This document shows, piece after piece, positions 43,297-51,892 of a DNA stretch of 64,000 bases. The stretch is from Verrucomicrobiota bacterium (GTDB lineage: Bacteria > Verrucomicrobiota > Verrucomicrobiia > Opitutales > Opitutaceae), in contig JACRKC010000014.1 of NCBI GenBank assembly GCA_016235555.1, positions 1 through 64,000 on the forward strand. Reading direction: 5' to 3'. The translations under genes and the position numbers were made by a program. Numbering within the stretch: position 1 is the stretch's first letter; each line of letters opens with the position of its first letter. The notes beneath the pieces are model-generated. The model saw only the letters and a list, made by a program, of their open reading frames with translations. It did not search any database and was not told the DNA's origin.

Positions 43297-44139
43297 TCAG
43301 GAACCGGGCGGTTTTTGGTAGATGGCGGGGCGCACCATGCGGAGCCCGTGACGGATGTGAGTCAGACTTTCGGAGTGTCCGACCAGCAGGTAACCGCCGG
43401 GCACGAGGCGGCGGGCGAGGCGCTGGACGAGTTCCTCCTGCGTCGGGCGGTCAAAATAGATCATGACGTTGCGGCAGAAGATCACCTGAAACGGTTCGGT
43501 GAAGCGCGGCTCGCCCTCGAGGAGATTGAGGTGATGGAAATCCACCCGGTCCCGCAGGGCGGGCTTGATGCGATAGAACCCCTCCTGCGGGCCATAGCCG
43601 CGCTGGAAGTGGGCCTTCACCACCTCGGCCGGGAGCCGGGCGACCGGTTCCTCCGGATAGATGGCGGCGGTGGCGCGCGCGAGGATGCGGCGCGAGATGT
43701 CCGTGGCCTCGATGTGCCACGGCCAGGTGGGCAGGGCGCCGGCCAGCGTCATCGCGATGGAGTAGGGCTCTTCGCCGGAGGAACACGCGGCGCTCCACAC
43801 GTGGAAACGCGGCCAGCGTTCGATCCGGGCGCGGGCCGACATCTCGGGCAGGATGGTCTGGCGCAGGAAGTCGAAGTGCGCCTGTTCGCGGAAGAAGAAC
43901 GTGTGGTTGGTCGAGATCGCGTCGATGAGGTTGCCCAGTTCCTCCTCGGCGCCCGGCGACTGGAGCAGCTCGCAATACGCGCCGAGGCTCGGCGCATTCG
44001 TGGCGCGCAGGCGCTTGCCCAGCCGCGCCGAGACGAGCTCGCGCTTGTCAGGCCCGAGGCTGATGCGGCTGCGTTCGTAGACGAGGCCGCGGATAAACTC
44101 GAACTCGCTGTCCCTCATGAGTGTTTTGGCGGACTCCAT
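43297..44139 (-). CDS. cheR: Chemotaxis protein methyltransferase CheR
   Basis: Uses S-adenosylmethionine to methylate chemoreceptor glutamates. I chose ATG 44139 (280 residues); ATG 44118 and an upstream start at 44184 are alternatives. The protein has the N-terminal helical domain (SEFEFIRGLVYERSRI), the signature TNHTFFFREQAHFDFL near 91-106, the SAM site VWSAACSSGEEPYSIAM near 128-144, EATDIS, and FCRNVMIYFD near 233-242, ending in GYLLVGHSESL. It reads away from flgB, with the divergent gap carrying the flgB promoter. Confidence 0.94.
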   Translation of the reverse strand: MESAKTLMRDSEFEFIRGLVYERSRISLGPDKRELVSARLGKRLRATNAPSLGAYCELLQSPGAEEELGNLIDAISTNHTFFFREQAHFDFLRQTILPEMSARARIERWPRFHVWSAACSSGEEPYSIAMTLAGALPTWPWHIEATDISRRILARATAAIYPEEPVARLPAEVVKAHFQRGYGPQEGFYRIKPALRDRVDFHHLNLLEGEPRFTEPFQVIFCRNVMIYFDRPTQEELVQRLARRLVPGGYLLVGHSESLTHIRHGLRMVRPAIYQKPPGS

Positions 44140-44389
44140 CGGCACGGTTCGGCGGAAATGAAGCGGCGGAGCGGCGGAAAACACGCAGGCCGTTTCCCGG
44201 CGGGCGCAAAAAATCCCGGTCCGCCGGCGCTGTGGTCATCGGTTGCGGCCGGGCCCGGTTGAGTGCTTTCGGCGGTGGCCGGCAAAAAATTCCGCCTCGT
44301 CGTCGCGCCGGTTGACCGGACGTGCGGCGTCGGGCGGAAGAAACTCTATTTATTTGTCCGGCAATATATTGCGTCTGCCTGAAAAAGCG

Positions 44390-44405
44390 TGGCACCGGCT
44401 TTGCT
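44390..44405 (+). promoter_or_regulatory. Sigma-54 promoter of flgB
   Basis: TGGCACCGGCTTTGCT matches the -24/-12 consensus with the invariant GG-N10-GC. It is preceded by an AT-rich tract (TCTATTTATTTG, CAATATATTG) and followed by flgB. The expected transcription start near 44416 is only about three bases before the GTG start at 44419. Confidence 0.88.
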
Positions 44406-44418
44406 AAATCAGGGCAAC

Positions 44419-44808
44419 GTGCTCGATCCCATCTTCCAGACCGACAACTACCAGCTTTCGCGGAAACTCCTCGACGCTGCGGCGCTGCGGCACGAGGCGA
44501 TCGCCACGAATATCGCCAATGCTGAGACGCCGGGCTTTCGCCGGCTCGATCTCGCCCCCGACTTCTCCGTGCAACTGAAGGCCCGCATGGCCGCCGGGGA
44601 TTTCGCCCGGACCTCCGACCGCCTCCGTCCGGTGCTCGCCGAGGACCAGACCGCCCGCAGCATCCGCCCGGACGGCACCACCGTGGAAATCGAGCGCGAG
44701 CTGCTCGCGATGAACCGCAACGCGGTCGAATTCGATTACCTCTCCGAGGTGGTCTCCAACAACCTCAAGCAACTGCGGATCGCCATCACCGGCCGCAATG
44801 TGGGCTGA
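44419..44808 (+). CDS. flgB: Flagellar basal-body rod protein FlgB
   Basis: Proximal rod component, exported by the flagellar type III system. The 129-residue protein has the conserved N-terminal rod/hook motif ATNIANAETPGFRR near 32-45 and the C-terminal helix VEFDYLSEVVSNNLKQLRIAI. I chose GTG 44419 because the alternative GTG at 44389 lies inside the sigma-54 promoter; this start gives the normal family N-terminus. It is the first gene of the plus-strand flagellar operon, with flgC 19 bases downstream. The 5' leader would be nearly absent, so translation may begin on an almost leaderless mRNA. Confidence 0.95.
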   Translation: MLDPIFQTDNYQLSRKLLDAAALRHEAIATNIANAETPGFRRLDLAPDFSVQLKARMAAGDFARTSDRLRPVLAEDQTARSIRPDGTTVEIERELLAMNRNAVEFDYLSEVVSNNLKQLRIAITGRNVG

Positions 44809-44827
44809 CCCCGGGAATCCCCTCCGC

Positions 44828-45247
44828 ATGAATCTCATCTCCGGCATCGATGTCACCGCAGGGGCGCTCAACGCCAACAAGACCCGGCTCGACATCGTCG
44901 CCCAGAACATCGCCAACGCCCAGACCACGCGCACGCTCAACGGCGGCGCGTATCAGCGGCAGATCGTCTCCTTCGAGACCGAACTCATCCGGCGCGTCGC
45001 CGGCGGCGGGCCGTCGCTCCAGAGCGTGAAGATCGGCGCGATCTCCAACGACCGCACCCCCGGCCAGCAGGTCTACAACCCGCAGCATCCCGACGCCACG
45101 CCGGACGGCCTCGTCACGATGCCCAACGTGAATCTCTCCTACGAAATGGTCGACCTCATCACCGCCTCGCGCGCCTACGAGGCCAATCTCTCGGTCGTGA
45201 AAAGCGCCCGCGAGATGGCCATGAAGGCCCTCGCGATCGGGCGCTAG
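44828..45247 (+). CDS. flgC: Flagellar basal-body rod protein FlgC
   Basis: Second proximal rod protein, 139 residues from ATG 44828. It shows LDIVAQNIANAQTTRT near 22-37 (the rod N-terminal motif) and the C-terminal SYEMVDLITASRAYEANLSVV near 105-125, the signature shared by rod, hook and hook-filament proteins. It sits between flgB and fliE, the canonical order. Its stop is followed by the PE-D palindrome. Confidence 0.95.
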   Translation: MNLISGIDVTAGALNANKTRLDIVAQNIANAQTTRTLNGGAYQRQIVSFETELIRRVAGGGPSLQSVKIGAISNDRTPGQQVYNPQHPDATPDGLVTMPNVNLSYEMVDLITASRAYEANLSVVKSAREMAMKALAIGR

Positions 45248-45250
45248 TTC

Positions 45251-45350
45251 ATAGCTGAGAGTTGAGAGCTGAGCCGCGAACCAACCAACCACCAACCTAC
45301 CCAAACCCGCGTTGACTTCCGCTCAACTCTCAACCCTCCGCTCTCAACTT
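45251..45350. repeat. Palindromic element PE-D between flgC and fliE
   Basis: Left part AGCTGAGAGTTGAGAGCTGA, right part CTCAACTCTCAACC and CTCTCAACTTTAACC, enclosing a short CAACCAACCACCAACC tract. The related element at 55611-55699 lies between flgE and fliL. Confidence 0.75.
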
Positions 45351-45356
45351 TAACCC

Positions 45357-45689
45357 ATGACACCCGTCGGCTCCGTCCACCCCCTCCAGTCAGGCGCCCT
45401 CCAGCGCATCGACGCGCCGCTGCCGAAGATCAGCCTGCCGTCCGCCCTGCCCCAGACCGGCGCGCCCACGCAGGGCTTCGGCGCCATGCTCGACGGTCTG
45501 GTCGCCACCGTGAGCGACAAGCAGCAGGTGGCCACCACCATGACGCGCCAGGTCCTGCTCGGCGATACCGACCAGCTCCACCAGAGCGTGATCGCGATGC
45601 AGGAGGCCGGCGTCGCGTTCTCCATGATGGTCGAGGTGCGCAACAAGCTCGTCGAGTCCTACCAGGAACTCATGCGCATGCAGGTCTGA
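45357..45689 (+). CDS. fliE: Flagellar hook-basal body protein FliE
   Basis: Links the MS ring to the rod. The 110-residue protein has the family C-terminal helices: GFGAMLDGLVATVSDKQQ, HQSVIAMQEAGVAFSMMVEV and RNKLVESYQELMRMQV. The variable first 35 residues are proline-rich. ATG 45357 follows directly after the PE-D palindrome. Confidence 0.94.
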   Translation: MTPVGSVHPLQSGALQRIDAPLPKISLPSALPQTGAPTQGFGAMLDGLVATVSDKQQVATTMTRQVLLGDTDQLHQSVIAMQEAGVAFSMMVEVRNKLVESYQELMRMQV

Positions 45690-45757
45690 GCCCGCCTCCT
45701 CTCACTCTTTCCTCTTTCTCTTAATCTTTCTCTCCGCCCGCTCCCGCGCTCCGTCCC

Positions 45758-47377
45758 GTGAAGATTTTCGCCAATTCCCTCCTCGAACTCTGGAAACAGC
45801 TCGGCCTCAACCAGCGCGTTTCGCTGGTCGTCGCCGCCCTCGCCGTCGTGGGCGGCCTGATCGGCGTCGTGCTGTGGTCGCAGCGGCCGGATATGCAGCT
45901 CCTCTACGCCCGCCTGAGCGAGAAGGACACCGCGGCCATCGTCAGTCATCTCCAGACCCTCAACATCCCGCATCAGGTCGGCGCCGGCGGCACCTCCGTG
46001 ATGGTGCCGTCCAACATGGTCTACAAACTCCGCATGGACCTCGCCTCGAAAGGCGTGCCGAGCGGCGACGGCGTGGGCTTCGAGATTTTCGACAAGAGCC
46101 AGTTCGGCCTCAGCGACTTCATGCAGCGCACGAACTACCTGCGCGCCGTCCAGGGCGAACTCGCCCGCACCATCACCCAGTTGCAGGGCGTCAAGGCTGC
46201 GCGCGTCATGATCGTGCAGCCCGAGAGCCGCCTCCTGCTCACCGAGCAGGGCGTCAAGTCCACCGCCTCCGTCTTCGTCGACGTTGGCGGCGGCCGGCTG
46301 GAGATCGATCAGGTCAACGCCATCCGCCACCTCGTCGCCAACGCCGTCCAGGGCCTCGCGCCCGACCAGGTCGCCGTGGTCGACAACCGCGGCCGCACGC
46401 TCTCCGAGGAATTGAAACAGGATCCCACGCTCGGCTCCGCCTCGTCGCAGATGCGCTACCGCCAGCAGATCGAGGACTACCTCTCCAAAAAGGTGGAGAC
46501 GATGCTCTCCGCCGTCATCGGCGCCGGCAACGCCGTCGTGCGCGTCTCCGCCGAGATCGACACCGAGGCCGTCACGCAGACCGCCGAGAAATTCGACCCC
46601 GAGAGCCAGGTCGTCCGCCAGCAGACCCAGACCGACGACACCACCAACTCGCAGGAATCGCGCGCCGCCGGCGGCGCCACCGGCGTGAGCGCCAACGTCC
46701 CCGAGAAAACCCAGGGCGTCGCGGCCGAGGCCCGGCCGGTCAACATCTCCGAGCAGAATCGCAAGAACAAGACCATCACCTACGAGATCAACAAGGTCGT
46801 CACCAACACCACGCGCAGCCCCGGCACCGTGAAGAACCTCACGGCCGCCGTCTTTGTCGCCCCCCGGCTGGTCACGCCCGCGCCCGGCCCCGATGGCAAG
46901 GTCGGCGAGCCGCAGGCGCAGAAACGCTCGCAGCAGGAACTCGACGCGCTCCGCCAGCTCGTCGTCAACGCCCTCGGCCTCAAGGTCGCCGCCGGCCAGC
47001 CGCTCGACTCGCTCGTCTCGCTTCAGGAGATGCCGTTCCAAAACGCCGAGCGCCTGCCCGCCGCCCTCGTCGCGGCCACGGCCGGCGAGACCAAGCTCCA
47101 GGGCTGGTTCGAACTCGCCAGCCGCTGGGTCGCCGTGGCGGGCGCCGCCATCGTGCTCCTCATCTTCCTCCGGATGCTGTCGCATCAGAAACCGGAACCG
47201 GTGCCCGTGGAGGTGCTCTCCCTGCCGCCCGATGCCCAGCAGCGCGCGCTCAACTCGCCGAACTCCATCACGCCCGAGCTGCTCAACGAACTCATCCGCC
47301 AGAAGCCGGCCAACGTCGGCGTCGCCCTCCGCGACTGGGTCGCCGCCGGCTCGACCGCCACCGCGAGCAAGAATTGA
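45758..47377 (+). CDS. fliF: Flagellar MS-ring protein FliF
   Basis: Forms the membrane ring on which the motor and export apparatus assemble. The 539-residue protein starts at GTG 45758. It has a first membrane segment near 22-43 (VSLVVAALAVVGGLIGVVLW), the YscJ/FliF ring domain (LYARLSEKDTAAIVSHL, RAVQGELARTITQLQGVKAARV), a low-complexity loop near 300-340, and a second membrane segment near 451-470 before the short C-terminal FliG-binding tail. fliG begins eight bases after the stop. Confidence 0.95.
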   Translation: MKIFANSLLELWKQLGLNQRVSLVVAALAVVGGLIGVVLWSQRPDMQLLYARLSEKDTAAIVSHLQTLNIPHQVGAGGTSVMVPSNMVYKLRMDLASKGVPSGDGVGFEIFDKSQFGLSDFMQRTNYLRAVQGELARTITQLQGVKAARVMIVQPESRLLLTEQGVKSTASVFVDVGGGRLEIDQVNAIRHLVANAVQGLAPDQVAVVDNRGRTLSEELKQDPTLGSASSQMRYRQQIEDYLSKKVETMLSAVIGAGNAVVRVSAEIDTEAVTQTAEKFDPESQVVRQQTQTDDTTNSQESRAAGGATGVSANVPEKTQGVAAEARPVNISEQNRKNKTITYEINKVVTNTTRSPGTVKNLTAAVFVAPRLVTPAPGPDGKVGEPQAQKRSQQELDALRQLVVNALGLKVAAGQPLDSLVSLQEMPFQNAERLPAALVAATAGETKLQGWFELASRWVAVAGAAIVLLIFLRMLSHQKPEPVPVEVLSLPPDAQQRALNSPNSITPELLNELIRQKPANVGVALRDWVAAGSTATASKN

Positions 47378-47385
47378 CGCCCGCC

Positions 47386-48408
47386 ATGTCCGCCGACCTC
47401 GATTACCCGAAACTCAACCGCCAGCAGAAACTGGCGGTGTTTCTCATTGTGCTCGGCCCCGAGGCCGCCGCCGAGGTGCTCCGCCAGTTCGACGATCCGG
47501 AGATCGAGATGCTGTGCCGCGAGATGTCCACCTTCACGATCATCCCGGCGCCGGTGCAGAAGCAGGCCGTCGAGGAGTTTTCGTCGCTCGTCGCGCAAAG
47601 TGCCGGCTCCGCCCTCGGCGGCCTCGGCTATGCCCAGCGCACGCTCGAGATCGCCAAGGGCGACTACAAGGCCTCCGCCATCGTCGGCCGCATCGGCCCG
47701 GTCGGCACCTCGATCGATGTGATCAAGGACATCTCCGAGATGGAGGGCCGCCAGATTTTCAACCTGATCAAGCACGAGCAGCCGCAGACCATTTCGTTTC
47801 TCCTCTCCTATCTCGATAGCGCGAAATCCGCGGAAGTCTTCGCCCTCCTCAGCCCCGACTTGCGCGAGGAAGTCGTCGAACGCCTCGGCACCATCGAGAG
47901 CACCTCGCTCGAGCTCGTCGGCAAAATCGCGAAATCCCTCGGCAAACACTACGACACCAAGGTCCGCCCCGCCTTCCACCGCAGCGGCGGCGTCCGCGCG
48001 GTCGCCGATCTGCTCAACCAGCTCGACAAGGAAACCTCGAAGAACCTCCTCGCCCGCCTCGAAGAGCGCAACGCCACCCTTTCCTCCGCGATCCGCAAGA
48101 AGCTCTTCAGCTTCGAGGACCTCAACCGCCTGCAACCGGCCGACCTGCAGCGCGTGCTGCGCGAAGTCGACTCGTCGAACCTCGCGATCTCGATGAAGTC
48201 CGCCAGCGAGACCCTGCGCGGCAAGATCTACGCCTCGATTTCCAAGCGCGCCGCCGAGAGCCTCAAGGAGGAACTCGAGCTGCTCGGCCCCGTCCGCCTC
48301 AAGGACGTCGAGGCCGCGCAGGACGCGATCATCCAGGTCGTCCGCCGCCTCGAGGAGGAGGGCCAGATCAGCCTCGAATCCGAAGGCGCCGAAAGCGTCG
48401 TCGCCTGA
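47386..48408 (+). CDS. fliG: Flagellar motor switch protein FliG
   Basis: Rotor protein that binds FliF and interacts with the stator to generate and switch torque. From ATG 47386 it is 340 residues, the normal length. Visible are KLAVFLIVLGPEAAAEVL near 16-33, the middle-domain motif KHEQPQTISFLLSYL and the C-terminal torque helix region FSFEDLNRLQPADLQRVLREV. Note that an open frame on the same strand extends far upstream through fliF; it is not coding. A PE-C palindrome separates it from fliH. Confidence 0.95.
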   Translation: MSADLDYPKLNRQQKLAVFLIVLGPEAAAEVLRQFDDPEIEMLCREMSTFTIIPAPVQKQAVEEFSSLVAQSAGSALGGLGYAQRTLEIAKGDYKASAIVGRIGPVGTSIDVIKDISEMEGRQIFNLIKHEQPQTISFLLSYLDSAKSAEVFALLSPDLREEVVERLGTIESTSLELVGKIAKSLGKHYDTKVRPAFHRSGGVRAVADLLNQLDKETSKNLLARLEERNATLSSAIRKKLFSFEDLNRLQPADLQRVLREVDSSNLAISMKSASETLRGKIYASISKRAAESLKEELELLGPVRLKDVEAAQDAIIQVVRRLEEEGQISLESEGAESVVA

Positions 48409-48418
48409 CCGAATGAAA

Positions 48419-48521
48419 ACCAAGGACCAAGGACCAAGGACCAGAGACCGCCGCCAGACCGCTGGCGCGCGCGGCCGGCCGGCCCTTCGATCTTTTGTCC
48501 CTGGTCCTTGGTCCTTGGTCC
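48419..48521. repeat. Palindromic element PE-C between fliG and fliH
   Basis: Tandem GGACCAA units on the left (ACCAAGGACCAAGGACCA...GAGACC) pair with GGTCCTTGGTCCTTGGTCC on the right. Related copies lie at 56328-56420 (fliL/fliM) and 59325-59428 (fliQ/fliR), so three gaps of this one operon hold the same family. Confidence 0.85.
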
Positions 48522-48528
48522 ATTAGCC

Positions 48529-49110
48529 ATGGCCTACGCGAAACTCATCCCCTTCGACCGTCCACTCGCCGGTGCCGTGCTGCCGGGGCAGAAAGGCCGG
48601 TTCTATAACGAGACTGAACTCGCCGCGCGCGATGCGCAGGCGTATGGCCGCGGGGTCGATGCCGCCCGGGCCAAGGTCGATCAGCAGATCGTCGAACTGC
48701 GCGCGGATATGCAGCACCTCGGCGAGGGCGTGCTCCAGAAGCTGAGCCAGGTCGAGCCGGCGCTGGTCGCCCAGCTGCGCGACGCCCTGCCGGCGCTGGC
48801 CCACGAGATCGCCCGCCGGCTGCTGGCCGGCTACGAGCCGTCGCCCGAAATCGTCGGCCGCCTTTGCGAGGAAGCCCTCAACGAACTTTTCCCCGAGCGC
48901 GAAAACCTCGAATTGGTGGTCTCCGCGCGCGACGCCGCGCTCCTCGAAAAACTGAATCCCGCCTGGCTCGCGCGCTACCCGGGCCTGCGCATCCGGTCCG
49001 AGCCCGCGCTCGCGCCCGGCGACTGCCAGGTGCGCAGCCGTTTCGGCCTCACCGACGCCCGCCTCCAGACCAAGCTCACCGCCCTGGAGCACAATCTCCT
49101 CCACGCATGA
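48529..49110 (+). CDS. fliH: Flagellar assembly protein FliH
   Basis: Binds and regulates the FliI ATPase at the export gate. From ATG 48529 the product is 193 residues, with an N-terminal PFDRPLAGAVLP segment, an alanine-rich coiled coil (about 35-85) and a C-terminal domain with LEKLNPAWLARYPGLRI and SRFGLTDARLQTKLTALEH typical of FliH/YscL. The first seven codons of a longer possible frame belong to the PE-C palindrome and are excluded. It is divergent at sequence level but position is decisive. Confidence 0.85.
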   Translation: MAYAKLIPFDRPLAGAVLPGQKGRFYNETELAARDAQAYGRGVDAARAKVDQQIVELRADMQHLGEGVLQKLSQVEPALVAQLRDALPALAHEIARRLLAGYEPSPEIVGRLCEEALNELFPERENLELVVSARDAALLEKLNPAWLARYPGLRIRSEPALAPGDCQVRSRFGLTDARLQTKLTALEHNLLHA

Positions 49111-49361
49111 CCTCCGCCCCCGCCAATCCAGTTTGTAAGGTGATACGTTACAAACGTCCGCCCCGGGCCCGGGGCCGCTCCCCGCTGCTCCGGCTCGAAG
49201 GCTCGCTCGCCGCCGTCGCGACCCTCGCCCCGGTCATCCCGATTTTTCCGGCCCTCGCGCTCGCCGCCGAACACCGCGCCACGTCCGCGCTCCCGCACCG
49301 ATGCCACCTGTTGGGTGACATGCAGCCCGGGCGCCGCGTCGGCGAACTGCCAGCCGGCTGA
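49107..49361 (+). CDS. Doubtful small open frame between fliH and fliI
   Basis: An ATG overlapping the fliH stop (ATGA) opens an 84-codon frame, ending 31 bases before fliI. It contains one hydrophobic stretch (AAVATLAPVIPIFPALALAA) but otherwise arginine/proline-rich composition like a shadow frame, and it reads through the GTTTGTAA/TTACAAAC palindrome. I would not treat it as a real gene without expression evidence; the alternative is a plain intergenic spacer. Confidence 0.2.
   Translation: MTSAPANPVCKVIRYKRPPRARGRSPLLRLEGSLAAVATLAPVIPIFPALALAAEHRATSALPHRCHLLGDMQPGRRVGELPAG
49131..49155. repeat. 25-bp inverted repeat GTTTGTAA-N9-TTACAAAC
   Basis: Perfect 8-bp arms at 49131-49138 and 49148-49155 around GGTGATACG, conspicuously AT-rich in a GC-rich operon and lying between fliH and fliI. 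It could be an operator, an RNA hairpin or another dispersed palindrome. Confidence 0.7.
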
Positions 49362-49392
49362 ACCCACCGCCCTCCCCAACCGTCGCTCCACC

Positions 49393-50712
49393 ATGTCCGC
49401 CGTCGCCCCCCTCGTCGAAACGCTCCGCACGCAGATCCGCCATCTGCCGCCGGTGCAGCGCGTCGGCACGGTCACGGGCGTCGCCGGCCTCATCATCGAG
49501 TCGGACGGCCCCAATGTGGGACTCGGCGAACTCTGCCTCGTCCGTTCGCTGCGGGATGATTTCACGGTGCGCGCCGAGGTCGTCGGCTTCCGCGAGCACC
49601 GCGTGCTCCTCATGCCGCTCGGCGACACCATGGGTCTCCACGTCGGCTGCGAAGTCGCCGCGACCGACCGCCCGCCGCTGCCGCGCACGGGGCCCGAGAT
49701 GCTCGGCCGCGTGCTCGATGCCCTCGGCCGCCCCTTTGACGATCTCGGACTCCTGCCGGTCGATCGCCTGGCCAAGCAGCACTCGCTGCCGCCGCACCCG
49801 CTGCGCCGCCAGCGCATCAAGCACGCCTTCGTCACCGGCGTGCGCGCCATCGATGCGTTCATCCCGTTTGGCCGCGGCCAGCGGCTCGGCCTCTTCGCCG
49901 GTTCCGGCGTCGGCAAGTCCACCCTCATGGGCATGATCGCCCGCGCCTCCGAGGCCGACGTGGTGGTCATCGCGCTCGTCGGCGAGCGCGGTCGCGAGGT
50001 CCGCGAGTTCATCGAAAAAGACCTCGGCCCGGAAGGGATGAAACGCGCCGTGGTGGTGGTCGCGACGTCGGACACTCCCGCGCCGCTGCGCCTGCGCGCG
50101 GCGTTTACCGCGACGTCGATCGCCGAGGCCTGGCGCGATGCGGGCAAGAACGTGCTCTTCATGATGGACTCGGTCACGCGCTTCGCGATGGCCCAGCGCG
50201 AAATCGGCCTCGCCATCGGCGAGCCGCCGGCCACGCGCGGTTACACCCCGTCCGTCTTCGCCTTGCTGCCGCGCCTCCTCGAACGCGCCGGAGCCGGGGA
50301 GCAGGGCGCCATCACCGCCCTCTACACGGTGCTCGTCGAGGGCGACGACATGAACGAGCCCGTGGCCGACGCCGTGCGCGGCATCCTCGACGGCCACATC
50401 GTCCTTTCCCGCCAGCTGGCGCACTTCAATCACTACCCGGCCATCGACGTGCTCGAGAGCGTGTCGCGGCTGACCCGCGACGTATGCACCCCCGACGAAG
50501 TGACGGTGGCCGGCCGGGCGCGCGAGCATCTCGCCCTTTATCGCAAGAACGAGGATCTGATCACGATCGGGGCGCACCAGAAAGGCGTGAACGCCGCCCT
50601 GGATCAGGCGATCGCCCTCCATGAACCGCTCCGCAGCTTTCTCCGGCAAGCCGTGCACGAGCACTCCGCCCGTGCGCTGACCTTCGCCCAACTCAAGAAA
50701 ATCGTCGCATGA
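49393..50712 (+). CDS. fliI: Flagellum-specific ATPase FliI
   Basis: ATPase that energises type III flagellar export, related to F1-beta. From ATG 49393 it has 439 residues, the normal size. The Walker A motif GLFAGSGVGKSTLMGM lies near 170-185, VALVGERGREV near 197-208, Walker B VLFMMDSVTRFAMAQREIGLA near 253-273 and EPPATRGYTPSVF near 276-288. It overlaps fliJ by four bases (ATGA), showing translational coupling. Confidence 0.96.
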   Translation: MSAVAPLVETLRTQIRHLPPVQRVGTVTGVAGLIIESDGPNVGLGELCLVRSLRDDFTVRAEVVGFREHRVLLMPLGDTMGLHVGCEVAATDRPPLPRTGPEMLGRVLDALGRPFDDLGLLPVDRLAKQHSLPPHPLRRQRIKHAFVTGVRAIDAFIPFGRGQRLGLFAGSGVGKSTLMGMIARASEADVVVIALVGERGREVREFIEKDLGPEGMKRAVVVVATSDTPAPLRLRAAFTATSIAEAWRDAGKNVLFMMDSVTRFAMAQREIGLAIGEPPATRGYTPSVFALLPRLLERAGAGEQGAITALYTVLVEGDDMNEPVADAVRGILDGHIVLSRQLAHFNHYPAIDVLESVSRLTRDVCTPDEVTVAGRAREHLALYRKNEDLITIGAHQKGVNAALDQAIALHEPLRSFLRQAVHEHSARALTFAQLKKIVA

Positions 50713-51191
50713 AACGCTTCCGCTTCCCCCTCCGTCCGGTGGCCGTTGTGCGCGCCCACCGCGAATCCCGCGCCCGCGAAGCCTTCGCCGTCGCCGTCCA
50801 CGCCTACGTCGAGTCCGAGGAAAACCTGGCCGCCTCCCGCGCCCGTGTGGCGCATTTCGAGGCCGCGCTCTGCTCCGGCCGGCGCGACAGCTTCAACGCC
50901 GCGGAAGAGACCCACCATCTCCAGGGCTACCGCCGCGAGGCCGCGGCCGAACTCGCCGCCGAACGCGCGATGATCGCGGCCCGTTCCGCCATGCAGCAGA
51001 AACGCGCCGATTATCTCGAGGCCCACCGCCAGCTCGAAGTCGTGCGCCGCCTCGAGACCAAGGCGCGCTCGGCCCACCGCCATGAGACCAATCGCGAGGA
51101 GCAGGCCGAGTTCGACGATTTCGCGACCCGCCGCGCCGGCCGCGAGGCGGTCAAACCGGCCGCCCGCCGCGAGCCGCTCTTCTCGTCATGA
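50709..51191 (+). CDS. fliJ: Flagellar export protein FliJ
   Basis: Chaperone-escort that couples FliI to FlhA. The 160-residue protein begins KRFRFPLRPVAVVRAHRE and is almost wholly alpha-helical coiled coil rich in Ala, Arg and Glu, the FliJ pattern, with a short RREPLFSS tail. Sequence identity in this family is always low, so the call leans on position between fliI and the motE-like gene, with four-base overlaps on both sides. Confidence 0.85.
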   Translation: MKRFRFPLRPVAVVRAHRESRAREAFAVAVHAYVESEENLAASRARVAHFEAALCSGRRDSFNAAEETHHLQGYRREAAAELAAERAMIAARSAMQQKRADYLEAHRQLEVVRRLETKARSAHRHETNREEQAEFDDFATRRAGREAVKPAARREPLFSS

Positions 51192-51808
51192 TCGCCAAAC
51201 TGCTCAACCCTGTGTTCGCCGCGGTCGGCGGCATCCTGCTCAGTGTCGGCATGGGTGTCTTCGTCAGCGTCCGGACGCTCATGCCACTGCTCGAAAAAAC
51301 CCTGATCGTCCCGGAAAAAAAGGCGCCCGAGGAACTCAAGCAGCGCGGCTGGGATTTCTGGACCATCGAAATCGACAACCTGTCGAACGAACTCAACGAG
51401 GAGCGCGCCCGGCTGCGCAAGCAGACCGAACTGCTCGAACAGCGGGCCGCCCGGGTGGGCGCGGAGGAGAAGGAACTCGCCAAGGTCCGCGCCGACGTCG
51501 AGCGCCTGCGCAAGGAGATCGCGGAAAAGGTGGTCGAGATCGCGGCCGACGAATCGAAGAACCTCCGCACGCTCTCGCAGACGTATTCCGCGCTCACGCC
51601 GAAAGCCGCCGTCGCGATCTTCAAGGAACTCGATGACGCCACGGCCGTGAAAATCCTCTCGCTGATGAAGGCCGAGATCGTCGGCCCGATCTTCGAGGAG
51701 ATGGCCCGGACCGCGACCCCCGACGGCACGCTCGCCCGCCGGGCCGCCATGCTCTCCGAGAAACTCCGCCTCATGCGGGCCGCCAAGACCGCCACCGCCT
51801 CCAACTGA
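51188..51808 (+). CDS. MotE-like / MgtE N-terminal domain flagellar protein
   Basis: The 206-residue protein has a membrane segment near residues 10-31 (AVGGILLSVGMGVFVSVRTL), a charged coiled coil (about 60-125) and a C-terminal MgtE-N-like helical domain (LSQTYSALTPKAAVAIFKEL, AVKILSLMKAEIVGPIFEEM). This is the layout of MotE, a periplasmic chaperone for the MotC motor protein in alpha-proteobacteria, and of similar genes placed between fliJ and fliK in several phyla. Its role here is an inference. The start overlaps fliJ (ATGA). Confidence 0.78.
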   Translation: MIAKLLNPVFAAVGGILLSVGMGVFVSVRTLMPLLEKTLIVPEKKAPEELKQRGWDFWTIEIDNLSNELNEERARLRKQTELLEQRAARVGAEEKELAKVRADVERLRKEIAEKVVEIAADESKNLRTLSQTYSALTPKAAVAIFKELDDATAVKILSLMKAEIVGPIFEEMARTATPDGTLARRAAMLSEKLRLMRAAKTATASN

Positions 51809-51892
51809 TCCGCCATTTTCCACCGCGCCATGGATCGGCGCGGTTTCGCCCGCCCTGACGCGGGTTCGTGACCACGGAGGGTTCACACTCCC

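Noticed and set aside
44389-44418. Upstream GTG start for flgB
   Set aside because: The GTG is the TGG-preceding base of the sigma-54 promoter itself and adds ten residues not expected in FlgB.
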